Positions 25,946 through 37,069 of a stretch of DNA of 64,000 bases are shown piece by piece. Origin of the DNA: Paralvinella palmiformis (Eukaryota; Annelida; Polychaeta; Terebellida; Alvinellidae). Numbering within the stretch: the first letter of the stretch is position 1; each line of letters begins with the position of its first letter. Both the position numbers and the translations under genes were made by a program. Below the pieces are notes generated by a model that was not told where the DNA came from, did no database searches, and was given only the letters and a program-made list of their open reading frames with translations. Location of the stretch: assembly GCA_025642065.1 (NCBI GenBank), contig JAODUP010000126.1:564501-628500 (forward strand). The letters are read 5' to 3'.

Positions 25946-27020
25946 AGCTAATTTGAAACATTGTAATTGTATTATATATATTTAGTTACTTGTATATTTA
26001 AAGAACAACGTTTATAAACAAAAATGTCTTATCAGTACTACATTTATCTGGTGATGATGTAGATACTTTCTATTAAATGGACAATAAACAACGATAAGTG
26101 CACTCTGTAAGTCATATTATAAGTTTTATTATTGAATTTAAGTGCATAAGGGTGTAGGAGCATAATGAATGAATGAGTGTTTCAGTGTAGGAGCACATCC
26201 GTGTTGGAGCATATCTATGTGTGATCATTTCTGCGAGCATGTATTTATACATGAACTCATGCACCTTTTATCGTGACTACTATATGGATATTTAGTTAAT
26301 TGTATGAGCATCTATTCGTATGTATACACACACGTCGTGTGTGTGTGTGTGTGTGCATAAGTTTCGGGAGTGCCTCTATGAGCGAGTGTAAATATGTATG
26401 GGCTTGTATTTCCGTGCATGTATATCTGTTACAGTGATATTGAGAAACCACTGATATCTTCAATAAGTTAGCGAAATCACTGATTCACTAAGGAATTTCA
26501 TGAAATCCCTATTTTTTTCAGGAAATCAATTAAAAAGGAGTCCAGGTATTTCATGAAATCGCTAATGCCTATGTCATCTTGTATAGACTAGCTGCAGACA
26601 ATCCAACACACTTGATATATACGAAATACCACTCCACGATCACTGGTTAATTTTGTCATGTTTTGTGTGCAATTTAATAACAACAATTTATATGAATATT
26701 GTTTATTAAAAAACCTACAACTACAGACTCCACATTCAAATATTTTTGTATAGTATTATATTAGTGATTAAGAATGAAAAAAGTATAATCTCTAAGTCCT
26801 GTTCAAATATTTCGTCCAGTTGCTACATATGCAACACTGTCAACAAATAACATGCATAGATGCTACAAATAATCACATTCATGTACATCAGAAACAGATA
26901 AGGTACATTCAGACAGTGTCTTATTGTGCCATGCACGTAATTCATTGTTCACTGTTAACTTGGTATTGTCAGCTTGGTACATTGCTTTTACAATGTATGA
27001 AACATACAGAACATATTTAC
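25946..27020. other. No gene; degenerate GTAGGAGCA minisatellite and a small palindrome
   Basis: 26,150-26,420 has loosely repeated units such as GTGTAGGAGCA and GTTGGAGCATA. A CA/TG palindrome (CACACACGTCGTGTGTG) lies near 26,328-26,345. The AAATCACTG and TTTCATGAAATC motifs repeat at 26,480-26,570. A 68-codon frame at 26,820-27,026 has no recognisable features and abuts the integrase pseudogene on the other strand. Confidence 0.45.
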
Positions 27021-27024
27021 TTGT

Positions 27025-28451
27025 GACATGACAGAGACGAGTAACAACGGTTGTTACACTTCACTTTTGCCTTAAAGCACTTACACCTATTAGTTGTTAT
27101 ACCTTTTGGCTCCACAATTGCATTTTGTGAATCTTTGTCCCCCACCTTGACTGTTTGGTAACTGCTTTACGGAGTGACAGTGCCTGATCTTGTCTCACAT
27201 CTGCTTCTGTTAGAAGCTTCTGTGGACACAGTTGAAACTGATTCCTGAGTCCTTTCAAGACACCATCTCTGACTGATATTTTGTACAGAACCTTTTCTGG
27301 ATTGTGACATGAGATTAGTCCAAGGAAATTCACTGGGTCTCCTCTGCCCCTATCAACAAGTAGGATAGGCACAGCAACATTGTCTTCTACTTGACTGGGC
27401 TGGTGGTCAATTCGACTACGTACAGCCTGACTGGCTTGTGATCGCTTTACACCTGCAAGACGTTGAAGAATATTCTCCAGCCTTTTCATGACATATGACA
27501 TGACAGATGTTAGTATAGGACTGAGGTCTCAGGTGGACACCTTACAAGTGTCGATGGCAGAGGTGTAGAAAACGGGGCAGGGCTCAGTGCCTGAGGCATG
27601 TCACATGGTGGTGGCTGCACAACGACCACATTCAGTACCGTTTTTTTGCAGAAGAGGTCACTGGTAGAACATGATGTGCGACACCTTCTTCTTGGGCTTG
27701 CTGTCCAGTATGTATGGATGGCTATAAGTCAAGCTGATTGGCTGACAGGGTGTCAAAATCACACAAAACTTTGTCAGGTACATCATCTGATACATCATGA
27801 CCCCCTTGTTGCCATGGTGGAACATGGACTGCATATCAATGAGATCCTACCTGATCTCTGGAATTGAAATCACTCTTGAGAAGAGGTCTCCCAACACCAT
27901 CTTCTTTCTCTGACACTCAATACGATATGACTTGTGAAGTTCAAGTGATGTTGCAGTGATGTTTGTATATTTGGGGCTTAACATCTTTGTCATCAAGTCA
28001 CTGCCATCATAGCCAGTAGCAACGTGGGCTCTTTTGATTACATCGAAGGTATCTTCAATAGTAACGTAGTAGACCGGTGTCTCATTTGCACTTTTTATTT
28101 CTTGAAATCACCACACAGTATAACTTCATACCTAAAAATCGAATGTGGCTTAATACCTTTTGCAATGCCATTGGTTTGAATGGATTCTGTAAAATCAGAC
28201 ATTATAGGTAGCATTTTCAGAAGAAAACCAGCTTTATCATCCTATATTTCCCTAATAATTTCAGCTATTTCATTGAATTGAAACACTAATTACTTACATG
28301 GATATAAGGTAGTACTGCTGTCTGCTTTTTTTCCGGGATTCTGTCCTGCAGTCTTGATTTCTTCAATCATTTGAAAATAATCATCCTTGAGTATGAAATA
28401 CATTTTACACTGATCCATAGAGATCTTGCTTAAACCTTTCTCATTAGCCAT
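27025..28451 (-). pseudogene. KRBA2/SCAND3-like integrase-derived gene remnant
   Basis: A minus-strand gene remnant with three recognisable parts. First, ATG at 28,451 opens a 53-codon frame (MANEKGLSK start) ending PCK at a GTAAGT that could be a splice donor. Second, after some decay, YYVTIEDTFDVIKRAHVATG, then LELHKSYRIECQRKK and DLIDMQSM; these fit the zinc-binding H2C2 region and the start of the DDE integrase core in KRAB-A domain-containing 2 / SCAN domain-containing 3-like proteins. Third (from 27,501), PILLVDRGRGDPVNFLG, NQFQLCPQKLLTEADVR and, after a frameshift at about 27,110, a Cys-rich end with RCKCFKAKVKCNNRC. Most of the DDE core between parts two and three is missing. Stops and frameshifts show it is dead. 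Such genes derive from transposon integrases. Identity is from memory of the family. Confidence 0.7.
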
Positions 28452-28744
28452 TATAGCAAGATGTGTGAGTTCAATGACTAACTAACCATCTGAAGTAGTT
28501 TATATTCCTATTCATCAATTGAATTATAATTATGTGCCTTAATATGATTGGCTAGTAATTAATGCTACATGCGGCAGTCTCACTTAATACAAAAGATAAA
28601 ATAAGAAGCCACACTTGGGTGTACATTTTTTTTCCATTTGAAGATGTCGTCTTTCATCTTATAGTGACAATGAGAGGAAGCCACATTTATACGCATGCCA
28701 ATTCTTTGTGTTTATATAGTGTTTACATATATGTACCCTCCTAT
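28452..28744. other. No feature recognised
   Basis: Spacer between the integrase pseudogene and the BEL/Pao remnant. The 70-codon plus frame at 28,562-28,774 is not recognisable. Confidence 0.4.
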
Positions 28745-29735
28745 GACACAACAGCATCAGTGTCAATCCAGTGACCTTTTTTCTTAGGCCAAGGGGGCAC
28801 TTTCTTAGACAAATGGAATGGGAACTTTCTTTTACCATATTAAATATAGGAGTGTACATGTTATATATAACACTTATTAAAAGATAACTTGGGGCAATTT
28901 CCTTCCACATATCTCCATTGCTGGACTGTAGACCCTTCATGGATGATTGTGAGCCTGTTTGCCACAAATGTGTGGAACCTAATAGTCTAATTTTGTATGT
29001 AGCTAATTACTGATAAACTATCAGTCCAGTAATAGATTCCATCAATATGTAGTTGAAATTGCTTCAGTAACATGTGGTTGATTTTGACTGCCATTGTTGC
29101 CGCAGTGAGTTCCAGGCGCGGAATATTAACTTTCTTCAGGGATGCAACTCTCGTTTTGCCGAATAACAGGATATAGTAAATGTTTCCCAAATCACTGGAG
29201 AAACGAAGGTAGGTAACAGTTCCATAAGCTTTGTCAGAAGCATCACTAAAATGATGGAGCTGTACTTGACAAATCCTGCCAAAAGCATCTGCTGATGGTT
29301 TAACACATCTTGGAATTTTAACTTCTGATAGCTTAGGAAGACTTTGAATAATATTCGTCCATTGATTGGTATCATAATCAGAGAGTTCCGAGTCCCAGTG
29401 AACACGATTGCGACACAGCTCTTGAAGCAAGAGCTTCCTAGGAAGAATGAATGGAGCTGCAATGCCCAAGGGATCGAAGACCGAGCTAAGTACTGAAAGG
29501 ATATTCCTGCCTGTAGGTCTTACAACATTCGGGTTGATCATGAATCAAAGCAGATCCCTCTGAACGTCCCAGGAAATACCAAGAGCACGTTTAGTAGGAA
29601 GCGAATCTAGGTTGAGATCTACAAATCCAGTAGCTCTGGGGTGTTCAGGGATGCTTTATAATACTGTTCGGCTGTTTGACATCCACTTAGTGATCTGAAA
29701 TCCTCCTCGGGCACACAAAGCAGAAAACGTCTCAA
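28745..29735 (-). pseudogene. BEL/Pao pol fragment: RT end and RNase H (inverted part)
   Basis: Minus-strand coding remnant of a BEL/Pao LTR retrotransposon. In order: GGFQITKWMSNSRTVL, ATGFVDLNLDSLPTKRALGI, then the frame 29,541-28,987 with SSVFDPLGIAAPFILPRKLL, LHHFSDASDKAYG (RNase H first Asp), VNIPRLELTAATMAV and YYWTDSLSVISYIQN (RNase H later Asp). After one in-frame TAG it continues [17 protein letters not shown] and ends near a WPKKKGHW stretch, the connection region. The order RT then RNase H is normal, but the integrase follows on the opposite strand at 29,735. This is a broken relic of an endogenous element; stops at several places. Confidence 0.85.
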
Positions 29736-30813
29736 TGAAGTTGAGATGACTTTAGTCAAACATGCACAATGCCAGCATTATCAAGATGAACTTACACTTC
29801 TACGTGATATGAAATCACACAATGACCTACTGGTGTGAAGTCCTCAAGTGCCATATACAAGCTCAACCCTTTTATCATGGATGATGCCATCAGGGTTGGA
29901 GGAAGGTTGGAGCACTCCAATTTATCATATGACGCCAAATACCAAATACTGCTGCAGGAGGTACTTTGCCCATCCTGGAGGCCAATACATGGCGAACGTA
30001 TCTTCTGACAGAGTTATTGGAGACTTACCTGCATTTAGCTATGTTGGTGTGGATTATGTTGGGCCCATAGAAGTCAAGAGAGGTCGTACAGTACAGAAGC
30101 GATATGGAGTGATTTTCACTTGCTCTAGTTCAAGAGCAGTCCATCTTGAAGTGTCACATTCTCTCACTACTGACTCATGTATTCAAGCCATCAGGAGGTT
30201 CCTAGCAAGAAGAGGACCCGTAATACGCATCAGGTCTGATAACGGCACCAATTTGGTTGGTGCTGAAGCTGAAATGAAACGAAAGATTGCAAGCTGGAAC
30301 CAAACCAAAATCGGCAGGTACTTGCAACAGCATCACATCGAGTGGACTTTTAATCCACCAGCCTCCTCCCATTTTGGTGGGTTCTGGGAAAGGCTAATCA
30401 GATCTGTCAGACGAATTATTATTCTCTGCTGAGAGATCAGAGTATCTCATTGGATGATGAAGCCTTGAATACCCTAATGTGTGAAGTTGAACAAGTCCTC
30501 AATAATCGACCTCTTGTTGCTGCATCTGATTATAGGTTCCCTCCTGGTGTATTTTCATCTGCTGACAGCTACGTTAAACGCAAATGGCGTCAGGTGCAGT
30601 ATATTGTCAACGTATTTTGGACAAGATGGCACAAGGAATATATTCCTTTGCTAAAGAAAAGGTAAAAGTGGATCAAGCCTCAAAGGACTTGTGAGAGTCG
30701 TCACTCTCAAGACCAGCACTATAGTTCTCCAGCGACCCAGTCATAAGTTGTGGCTTCTTCTAGAAGCTAATGAGTTCCCATTACATTACACAACAATGTA
30801 TCCATATCCATAA
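29735..30813 (+). pseudogene. BEL/Pao pol fragment: integrase
   Basis: Plus-strand remnant starting with a connection segment (HAQCQHYQDELTLLRDMK, VGGRLEHSNLSYDAKY in a shifted frame), then the 194-codon frame from 29,848 with the integrase core: D in FSYVGVDYVGP, D in IRSDNGTNLVGAE, and E in HFGGFWERLIRSVR. It shifts frame near 30,425 and continues with LNTLMCEVEQVLNNRPL, and ends in the C-terminal GLVRVVTLKTSTIVLQRPSH and KLWLLLEANE with a stop at 30,811-30,813. The zinc-binding region between the connection and the core appears deleted. The triad residues are present, but frameshifts make the gene inactive. Confidence 0.85.
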
Positions 30814-31029
30814 TTACTTAAGCCTTGATAAGTGTATATTTAACATTTTACATGCAATAACTATTTATATTCTTTCACAATTGGAACAAAATTGTTCCTT
30901 TCTTTTGGCCACCACTCTATGTGTGCGATGGCCGTACCGGATATGTGTGTTTGTGTGTGTTATTTGTTTTCCACACCTGTTGATTACCCTGTCTGTATGG
31001 CATTACTTCTGAACAAGCCTCTGTGGTGA

Positions 31030-31648
31030 TATGTTATGTTATGCTGATATTTCCGTTATTTTTCATGGACAATGGCTATTATTATGGTTAGTACAATATC
31101 TATTTTATTTTCTGTGATATGTAGGGTTTAAAATGCCCAAATTATATTCCCCAAAACAAGTTGTATTGGTCCGTATTTTGACTGTAAAGTGAAGCTGTAT
31201 TTACTGTATAATGTGGGCTGTGTGTAGGAGCCATGCTAGTCACTGTGTATTAATTCTGTGTTGGTAGTAAATTTATATGTTTCTAACACTTCATTATGAT
31301 TAAGTGGTTGTATAAGATAGTTATAGATATGGAGTGGAATATGACGGATATTAAGGGTATTTGAATTTTAAACTGGACTAAGTAAAACTGCATACTATTT
31401 TGGTGTACTTACGAATCTACTGGTATTTACTTAAATGTTGTACTTGTTATTCTATATATTTGAGTGTGAGTGAAATTAGGTCAAACCTAATTAAATGTAA
31501 TGTTTCTTGAGTAATGAATAATTTAGCAATTTGTTTTTATTTTATTTTTAGTTAATCGTTTCTACACTTCTGTACTTCTGAATAAACGCATTAACATGGC
31601 TATACAACGTCCTGCGTCTTGTGTACGAAAATGAATTGTGCAGAACAC
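31030..31648 (+). mobile_element. Candidate 3' LTR of the BEL/Pao element
   Basis: A stretch of about 615 bases downstream of pol that begins TGTTATGTTATGCTGATATT and ends TTGTGCAGAACA, so it starts TG and ends CA. It has an AATAAA at about 31,581. I see no second copy in the window to prove it is an LTR, and the polypurine tract before it is weak. 30,814-31,029 between pol and this stretch is unassigned. Confidence 0.4.
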
Positions 31649-31649
31649 C

Positions 31650-31654
<5 letters not shown>

Positions 31655-31696
<42 letters not shown>

Positions 31697-31901
31697 GCCG
31701 TGATAGTGCAGGTAGTTAGAAAGGTGGACTCGTAGCCGAAGGGTCGCGGGTTCGAGGCTGCAAAGCTGCAATGCTGTCATGTGGCGACTGGTTAGAGCAT
31801 CTATCTAGCTGATTATGGCGCTATATAAATTAATAATATGTGACATTTATATAACGCCATAATCAGCTAGATAGCTGCTCTAACCAGTCGCCACATGATA
31901 T

Positions 31902-31940
<39 letters not shown>
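31655..31940. repeat. (AT)n, SINE S2 head, long palindrome, (TG)n
   Basis: (AT)n at 31,655-31,693. A tRNA-like head follows (GTAGTTAGAAAGGTGG, then GTCGCGGGTTCGAGGC), as in S2 at 36,086-36,392. Positions 31,778-31,831 and 31,843-31,896 are near-perfect reverse complements with an 11-base spacer. (TG)n ends the block. Confidence 0.8.
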
Positions 31941-32379
31941 TGCGCACTATTAGTGCTGCAATATTTGTGCATTTGCTAAAACCTTTAAATCAACATTATC
32001 AGAAGTGAATTATCCGCCAAAGTGAACTTTTAGATAACAATCATTTATTGGACAGTTATTACTCATTGTCTCCATGGCAACCCTGACCTACACCAACAGT
32101 ACTTTGAAGTCTGTGTGTAAATCAATGAAGCATTCACCACTTCCCAGTGAGTTGTTTACAACAATAAAGAGCTTTAATATATGCCAACCAAGTAATTCCT
32201 ACAGTGAGGGGGTGTCGTGCAGGAACAAAGTGTGGGAGGTCTATTGTTGTAATAACAACTCTTAGAAGTGGATCGTGTACATATCAACATAAACAAGCCA
32301 ATGGACTAAGTTTAAACAAAAATAATTTGGTAATAGTTGATGTAACTATGTTCATGTTCAACCTTTGAAGAAATCTGCA

Positions 32380-32995
32380 AATATGTTGCCTTAATCCAAG
32401 ATCAATCAAGAACAAGGCTTTATCTCTGAGTGACTATATTGTTACACAGCCCTATGATGTGGTTGCTCTCACAGAGACATGGCTGAGGACATCAGTGGAC
32501 AAGAAATGCATTCCTGAGTTGGTCCCTTCTGGATATAACATGAAACATGTACCCCGCCCCGGTAGTAGAAAGGGGGGTGGTGTGGCTTTACTATACAAGT
32601 CTACTATATCATTCCGCCTTCTCGGCTCCAGTACTACTGGCAATTACACAAACTTTCAACGCATGGACTGTGTTTTGAGTACACATATCGACCTCCACCG
32701 TCAAAAGATAATTGCTCGACCATTCCTGACATCTTGGACCAGTAGTCTTTTTTTGCCGGTTACACATGCTCAAATCGTGTGGTATACAAGAATATGTGCA
32801 TGAACCGATTCGTGTGCTCGGCCATACATTAGACGTCGTGATCAGTAGGGATATGAGAAAAATCGTATCGGACGCTACCATCACTGATCCGGGCCTTTGG
32901 GACCACACAAACTTACACGTGACTACCTTCGCTGTAGGCTTCACCACAACGCTGGTCAAACCTGCTATCGTACATAAGACGGTTTCCAGGTGAAA
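32380..32995 (+). pseudogene. LINE APE-type endonuclease, frameshifted
   Basis: NPRSIKNKALSLSDYIVTQP then VVALTETWLRTSVDKKC; the ETWL stretch contains the catalytic Glu of APE endonucleases. GGGVALLYKSTISFRLL follows. After a loss of the central part the frame shifts and the C-terminal LDVVISRDMR and WDHTNLHVT are read; DH in that last motif is the catalytic His region. The GDFN-type motif that normally lies between is missing. Confidence 0.8.
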
Positions 32996-33328
32996 ACTAC
33001 GTGCCATAGATATGGAGGCTTTCGACCATAATATAACTGTAGATGGTTTGGTGACTGTTTTTGTCAATGGACTAACATCACTTATTGATAAACATGCACC
33101 TCTTCGTACTAGAACTATTACAGAGCGTCCTGATTATCCATGGTATACTAATAAATTATATGAAACTAAACATCTCAAAAGAATCGCTTGACTGTTAACC
33201 ACCAAAAATATATATAGATCAATGTATTGTGGTGATTAAACTCCTAAAACAAACCACACTTAACCAGGATAGCTTACTATTCTGAAAAGATCACTGCCTG
33301 CGCCCATGACCAGAAGGTCATATACAAA

Positions 33329-34688
33329 GTGGCCAAACACCTGCTTGGCGACAGAGGATCAACATCTCTTCCCCAGACAGGGTCTCCCAGTGAACTAACC
33401 GAGATGTTCAGCTCTTTCTTTATTAATAAGATACAAAACATCCGACGTGACCTCCAGACAGATCAGATGCACGGTATTGACCAGGACGCGGATACCCCAT
33501 CTATAAATACACCACTGAAGAGGTTTACTCACGCCTCAGAAAATGAAGTGAAGACTCTCATCATGAAGCCACCTAGTAAATCCTGTTGTCTTGATCGGTG
33601 CCCACATGGCTTCTAAAGCTCCGTGTTAGTGAGTTACTCCCTATCATCACCGCGGTTAGCAATGTCTCCGTGGATAGTTGTCGTGCGCCCAGATACGACT
33701 ACTACTTAAGAAACCAACACTCGATCCAGACATTCTAAAAAACTACAGACCCGTATCCAACCTTCCGTTCATTTCCAAGGTATTAGAGAAGGTTGTAGAC
33801 ACACGTATTGAACGACACTGATTGGATAATGGTCTTCACGGGGAGATCCAGTCAGCTTACCGTAGATCTCACTCGACCAAGACGGCACTTCTGAAGGTAC
33901 AGAGCTATATGCTTGAGTCTCTTGATAATGGTTGTGTCATCGTACCTTAGATGCCCCTCGGTATGGTCTTGATGAGCGCTTTAAAGAAGGGTATTCGACA
34001 AGGAGCTACTCCCAAAGGATAACATCTTTACCTTACCGACTGCTCCCAGGTAGTGGTCATAGATAGCGAGCACTCTAAGCCAGTACTCCTGAAATATGGT
34101 GTACCACAAGGCTCGGTACTCGGCCCGAAGAAATACACCATGTACACTAAGCCTCTATGAGTCATTATCTGTCAGGCATGGACTTTCTTACCATTTTTAT
34201 GCGGATGACACACATCTACACACCTCATTCAAGCCGAAGGAAGACACTGTGAAAGCACAATCCCTTTCACTCATTGAGAACTGTCTTACTGACATTGAGG
34301 GATGGATGCGTACAAACATGCTGAAACTGAACAGTGACAAGACGGAAGTTATGCTGTTCACATCTAAGCATAATGCCATCCATATGAAAAACGTTACTGT
34401 TTGTTTTGGTGACATTAATATAACATCAGTCAATACTGTGAGGAACATCAAGTGTTATCTTTGACTCTGCACTTGAATATGGACCGACAGCTGAATAATA
34501 TCTGTAGATCTGGCTATCACCAACTCCGCAACATTGGGTATATTAGGCGTTACTTAACAAGTGATGCAAGTAAGTCACTAGACAATGGGCTTATAACATC
34601 ACGTTTGGACTACAATAACGCATTACTCAATGGACTGGACAACAGATCACTACCACCCGTGTTCGAATCCCGGCGTGGGAACATCTGA
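33329..34688 (+). pseudogene. LINE reverse transcriptase, frameshifted
   Basis: The linker frame 33,329-33,616 reads FSSFFINKIQNIRRDL and ENEVKTLIMKPPSKSCCLD, the typical run into the polymerase. Polymerase motifs appear in pieces: ILKNYRPVSNLPFISKVLEK, QSAYRRSHSTKTALLKVQ (33,850-33,900), [20 protein letters not shown] (34,096-34,160), and the intact catalytic box YHFYADDTHLH (about 34,193-34,225). WMRTNMLKLNSDKTEVMLF follows. The frame shifts at 34,455 and continues MDRQLNNICRSGYHQLRNIG. The middle palm region between QSAYR and GVPQG is badly decayed. Confidence 0.85.
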
Positions 34689-34795
34689 AGGTTGTTTCGT
34701 CTTTCACTTCGTCTCATTACCTTTGGAGGTCGCTCGGCCCATTTAGCCTACCTTGTGCACAAAAGTGGCCGTAAAACATCAATCATCACCATTAT
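34638..34795 (+). mobile_element. SINE S1, copy c, inserted in the LINE
   Basis: 5'-truncated: it begins inside the tRNA-like head (ACAGATCACTACCACC) and keeps the B-box, central domain and the tail AAAACATCAATCATCACC. It interrupts the LINE between NALLNGL and the following thumb region. Target-site duplications CTCAATGGACTG (34,626-34,637) and CTCAACGGACTG (34,796-34,807) flank it, differing at one base. Confidence 0.95.
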
Positions 34796-35239
34796 CTCAA
34801 CGGACTGCTCCAGACCTCCGTTAACAAGTTACAACGTATACAGAACACAGCGACACATCACACCGGAGTCACATGACACCAATATTGAAAAATCTCCATT
34901 GGTTACCTGTTAAGTATCGAGTACAATTTAAAATCCGAATGCACACGTATAAAGCCCTACATGAATAGGCCCCAAGATACATATCTGACATGTTGACAGT
35001 TTATCAACCAAGAAGAACACTACGTTCTATGGGTTCAGTGACATTAATGGTTCCAAGGGTTAGAACATCTAACTATGGTGAAATAAAGTGTCAGTGTTCA
35101 GCAACCAAGCTGTGGAATGCACTCACAACTCACATTCGTGTTGCTGAAAACGCATTTGTTCTCGCGCTATTCTGGTGTTTTTTTCTTAGTCAGTTTTATA
35201 TATCCAAATTTATCTTTATTACACAATATAGTATGTAAT

Positions 35240-35520
35240 GAAATAATAATAATAATGTATATTTAATAAAACACCCTTACAATTAATATGTAATATAATA
35301 ATACCCCAAATAATATGTCTGTTAAAAACCAAGTAAGTGATTTAAAAGATAATTATTTATCGGTGAAAACAACCTTGAACAGGTGTGTTTTAGAACAAAT
35401 TAAAACATTTCAAGAGACGACGCATTTCTAATATCTGCCGGCAACTTATTCCACAAAGTGTGTGGGGGGGGGGGTAACACTAAACCCACAATCACCGTAT
35501 GACTTGAGCTGAAATAATCG
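35240..35520 (-). mobile_element. LINE 3' end fragment (same family as 38,469-39,258)
   Basis: Read on the minus strand: tail of the C-terminal frame (GTTTAGTGTTACCC, CTTTGTGGAATAAGTTGCC), then a 3' UTR with ACAGACATATTATTTGGGGT and TTTATTAAATATACATTATT and an (ATT)n tail. The same blocks end the LINE at 39,258. It lies tail-to-tail with the plus-strand LINE. Confidence 0.85.
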
Positions 35521-35529
35521 TATTATATT

Positions 35530-35549
35530 TGTTATATCTTATCTCTCTC

Positions 35550-35621
<72 letters not shown>

Positions 35622-35622
35622 C
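35530..35622. repeat. (CT)n, (AT)n, (GT)n microsatellites
   Basis: TCTCTC run, then AT, then GT repeats, ending at 35,622. Confidence 0.95.
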
Positions 35623-35629
35623 TGTGTCA

Positions 35630-35905
35630 TAAGTTTATGTACAACGCTTTTGAATTGGACGTTAGTGAGGAAATGTTATTCAGATTGAGTTGAAGGCTTG
35701 TAATGCACTTAATGTCACATTCAATTGAAATGATTGCAAGCCTTAGTTTGCTTTTCGGGGTAATTGGAAGCCATTGAGTGACACATGTGATTGTATGTGG
35801 CACCAAAACGTCTTGAAAAATATCGCCGATATTAGGCTTTGTGTAGCATTCGTGGAAATGGCTTCGTGTTTTCAGTTTATTAATTACTTTTATGGAATAC
35901 TTTTC
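35630..35905 (-). other. Unassigned open frame without ATG
   Basis: The minus strand stays open for about 90 codons, from a KVINKLKTRSHFHECYT start to LTSNSKALYINL and a stop near 35,630, with no in-frame ATG at its beginning. Its composition is less simple than the AT-rich surroundings. It could be an exon fragment or part of a transposon. I recognise no domain. Confidence 0.3.
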
Positions 35906-36016
35906 TCCATCGTGTGATTGTTAAAATAAAGAATAAAATAATATATTGTTGGCAATAGTTGAATAACGAGGGACGTTATAAAGAGGATGATAGAATGAGT
36001 GGAAATCCATTATCAG

Positions 36017-36021
<5 letters not shown>

Positions 36022-36053
<32 letters not shown>

Positions 36054-36392
36054 CATATTCACTCATAAACATACATACATATACATATAAATAATAATAG
36101 ATACCGACCTATCCACCCAGATAGCTGTTATAAGGCGCTTTACAGTATTATTATCCCTCTGACCTGTTTCAATCCAACACACACACACACCTCAACTCCC
36201 AAGGAGCATACAGGTCATGCTGCCATTGTAGGCGCAAAGTGCTACCCAAACACAGACCTATCACGTCCTGTCAGGTTCTTATTTCTGGCGGAGTAAACCA
36301 GTCGTGATGTGACAGCACTGCAGCTCCGGAGCCTCGAACTCGCGACTCTTTGGTTATGAGTCATACACTCTAACTAACTGCGTCATCAGACG
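36022..36392 (-). mobile_element. SINE S2, fullest copy, after (AT)n
   Basis: Read on the minus strand: head CAGTTAGTTAGAGTGTATGA, B-box-like GAGTTCGAGGCTCC, body through CGCCTACAATGGCAGC, a (GT)n stretch, and tail CTGTAAAGCGCCTTATAACA to CGGTATCTATTATTA. The tail alone is found at 15,338-15,413. Confidence 0.75.
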
Positions 36393-37017
36393 TTAACTCA
36401 TTAATAATAATATTTTATTTTTGTCTATCTATAAGATATAACGAACTATCATCAGATCCAGTCACAAATCTACTAATCGATATATCATACCTAATCACTA
36501 ACACGCCTTATGACGTCACTTGAATAACAAAAACAACCTTGACTTTTTCATCACGTGATATCAAAGATTGTTTTGAGAGAAGCCATCATACACTTCGTCA
36601 ATCGTTCTGACTTATATTTGCTGACGTAATATTATGTGCTGTTCTTTTTGTCTATTTAAAGCCAGAAAAGGAATATATTTTATTAAAAATCGAGAAGTTA
36701 AGAGTTTAATACTAACTACACACTAACAGTGTAGTATGTTTGTATGTATTCGTCCACATTTTTTCTCTTCTGCAACCTTCACAGGTTGGCCAGATATTCC
36801 ATTAGACAGTCTGAATATTAGACGATTAGACAGTTTGACAAATTTCGAAAGTGTCAAATGACTTTGGTCAGTTAGTTTATCTGAACTGTTGACCTGCCAA
36901 TCAGTTAGACCAAGTCTCATCAGACAATCAACCTGACAGTCAGACTGTTAGCTTACTTAAGTAGATAGATAGTCTGAATACAGTCCAATTGTCAGTCATT
37001 TCACCATTTATACAGTC

Positions 37018-37069
<52 letters not shown>

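Larger units (their letters stand above)
32060..35240 (+). mobile_element. Nearly full-length LINE (L2/CR1-like), many breaks
   Basis: A non-LTR retrotransposon read on the plus strand across all three frames. Parts in order: N-terminal extension to about 32,370; APE endonuclease 32,380-33,000; linker 33,050-33,600; reverse transcriptase 33,700-34,600; a SINE inserted at 34,638-34,795; thumb and C-terminal region 34,800-35,165. At least ten stops or frameshifts. The 3' end meets the tail of a second LINE on the other strand at about 35,240. The class assignment to the L2/CR1/Jockey group rests on the linker and C-terminal motifs. Confidence 0.85.

Noticed and set aside
31562..31780. 72-codon minus-strand frame with SLEPATLRLRVHL
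   Set aside because: It is the antisense of the SINE head and an (AT)n array.
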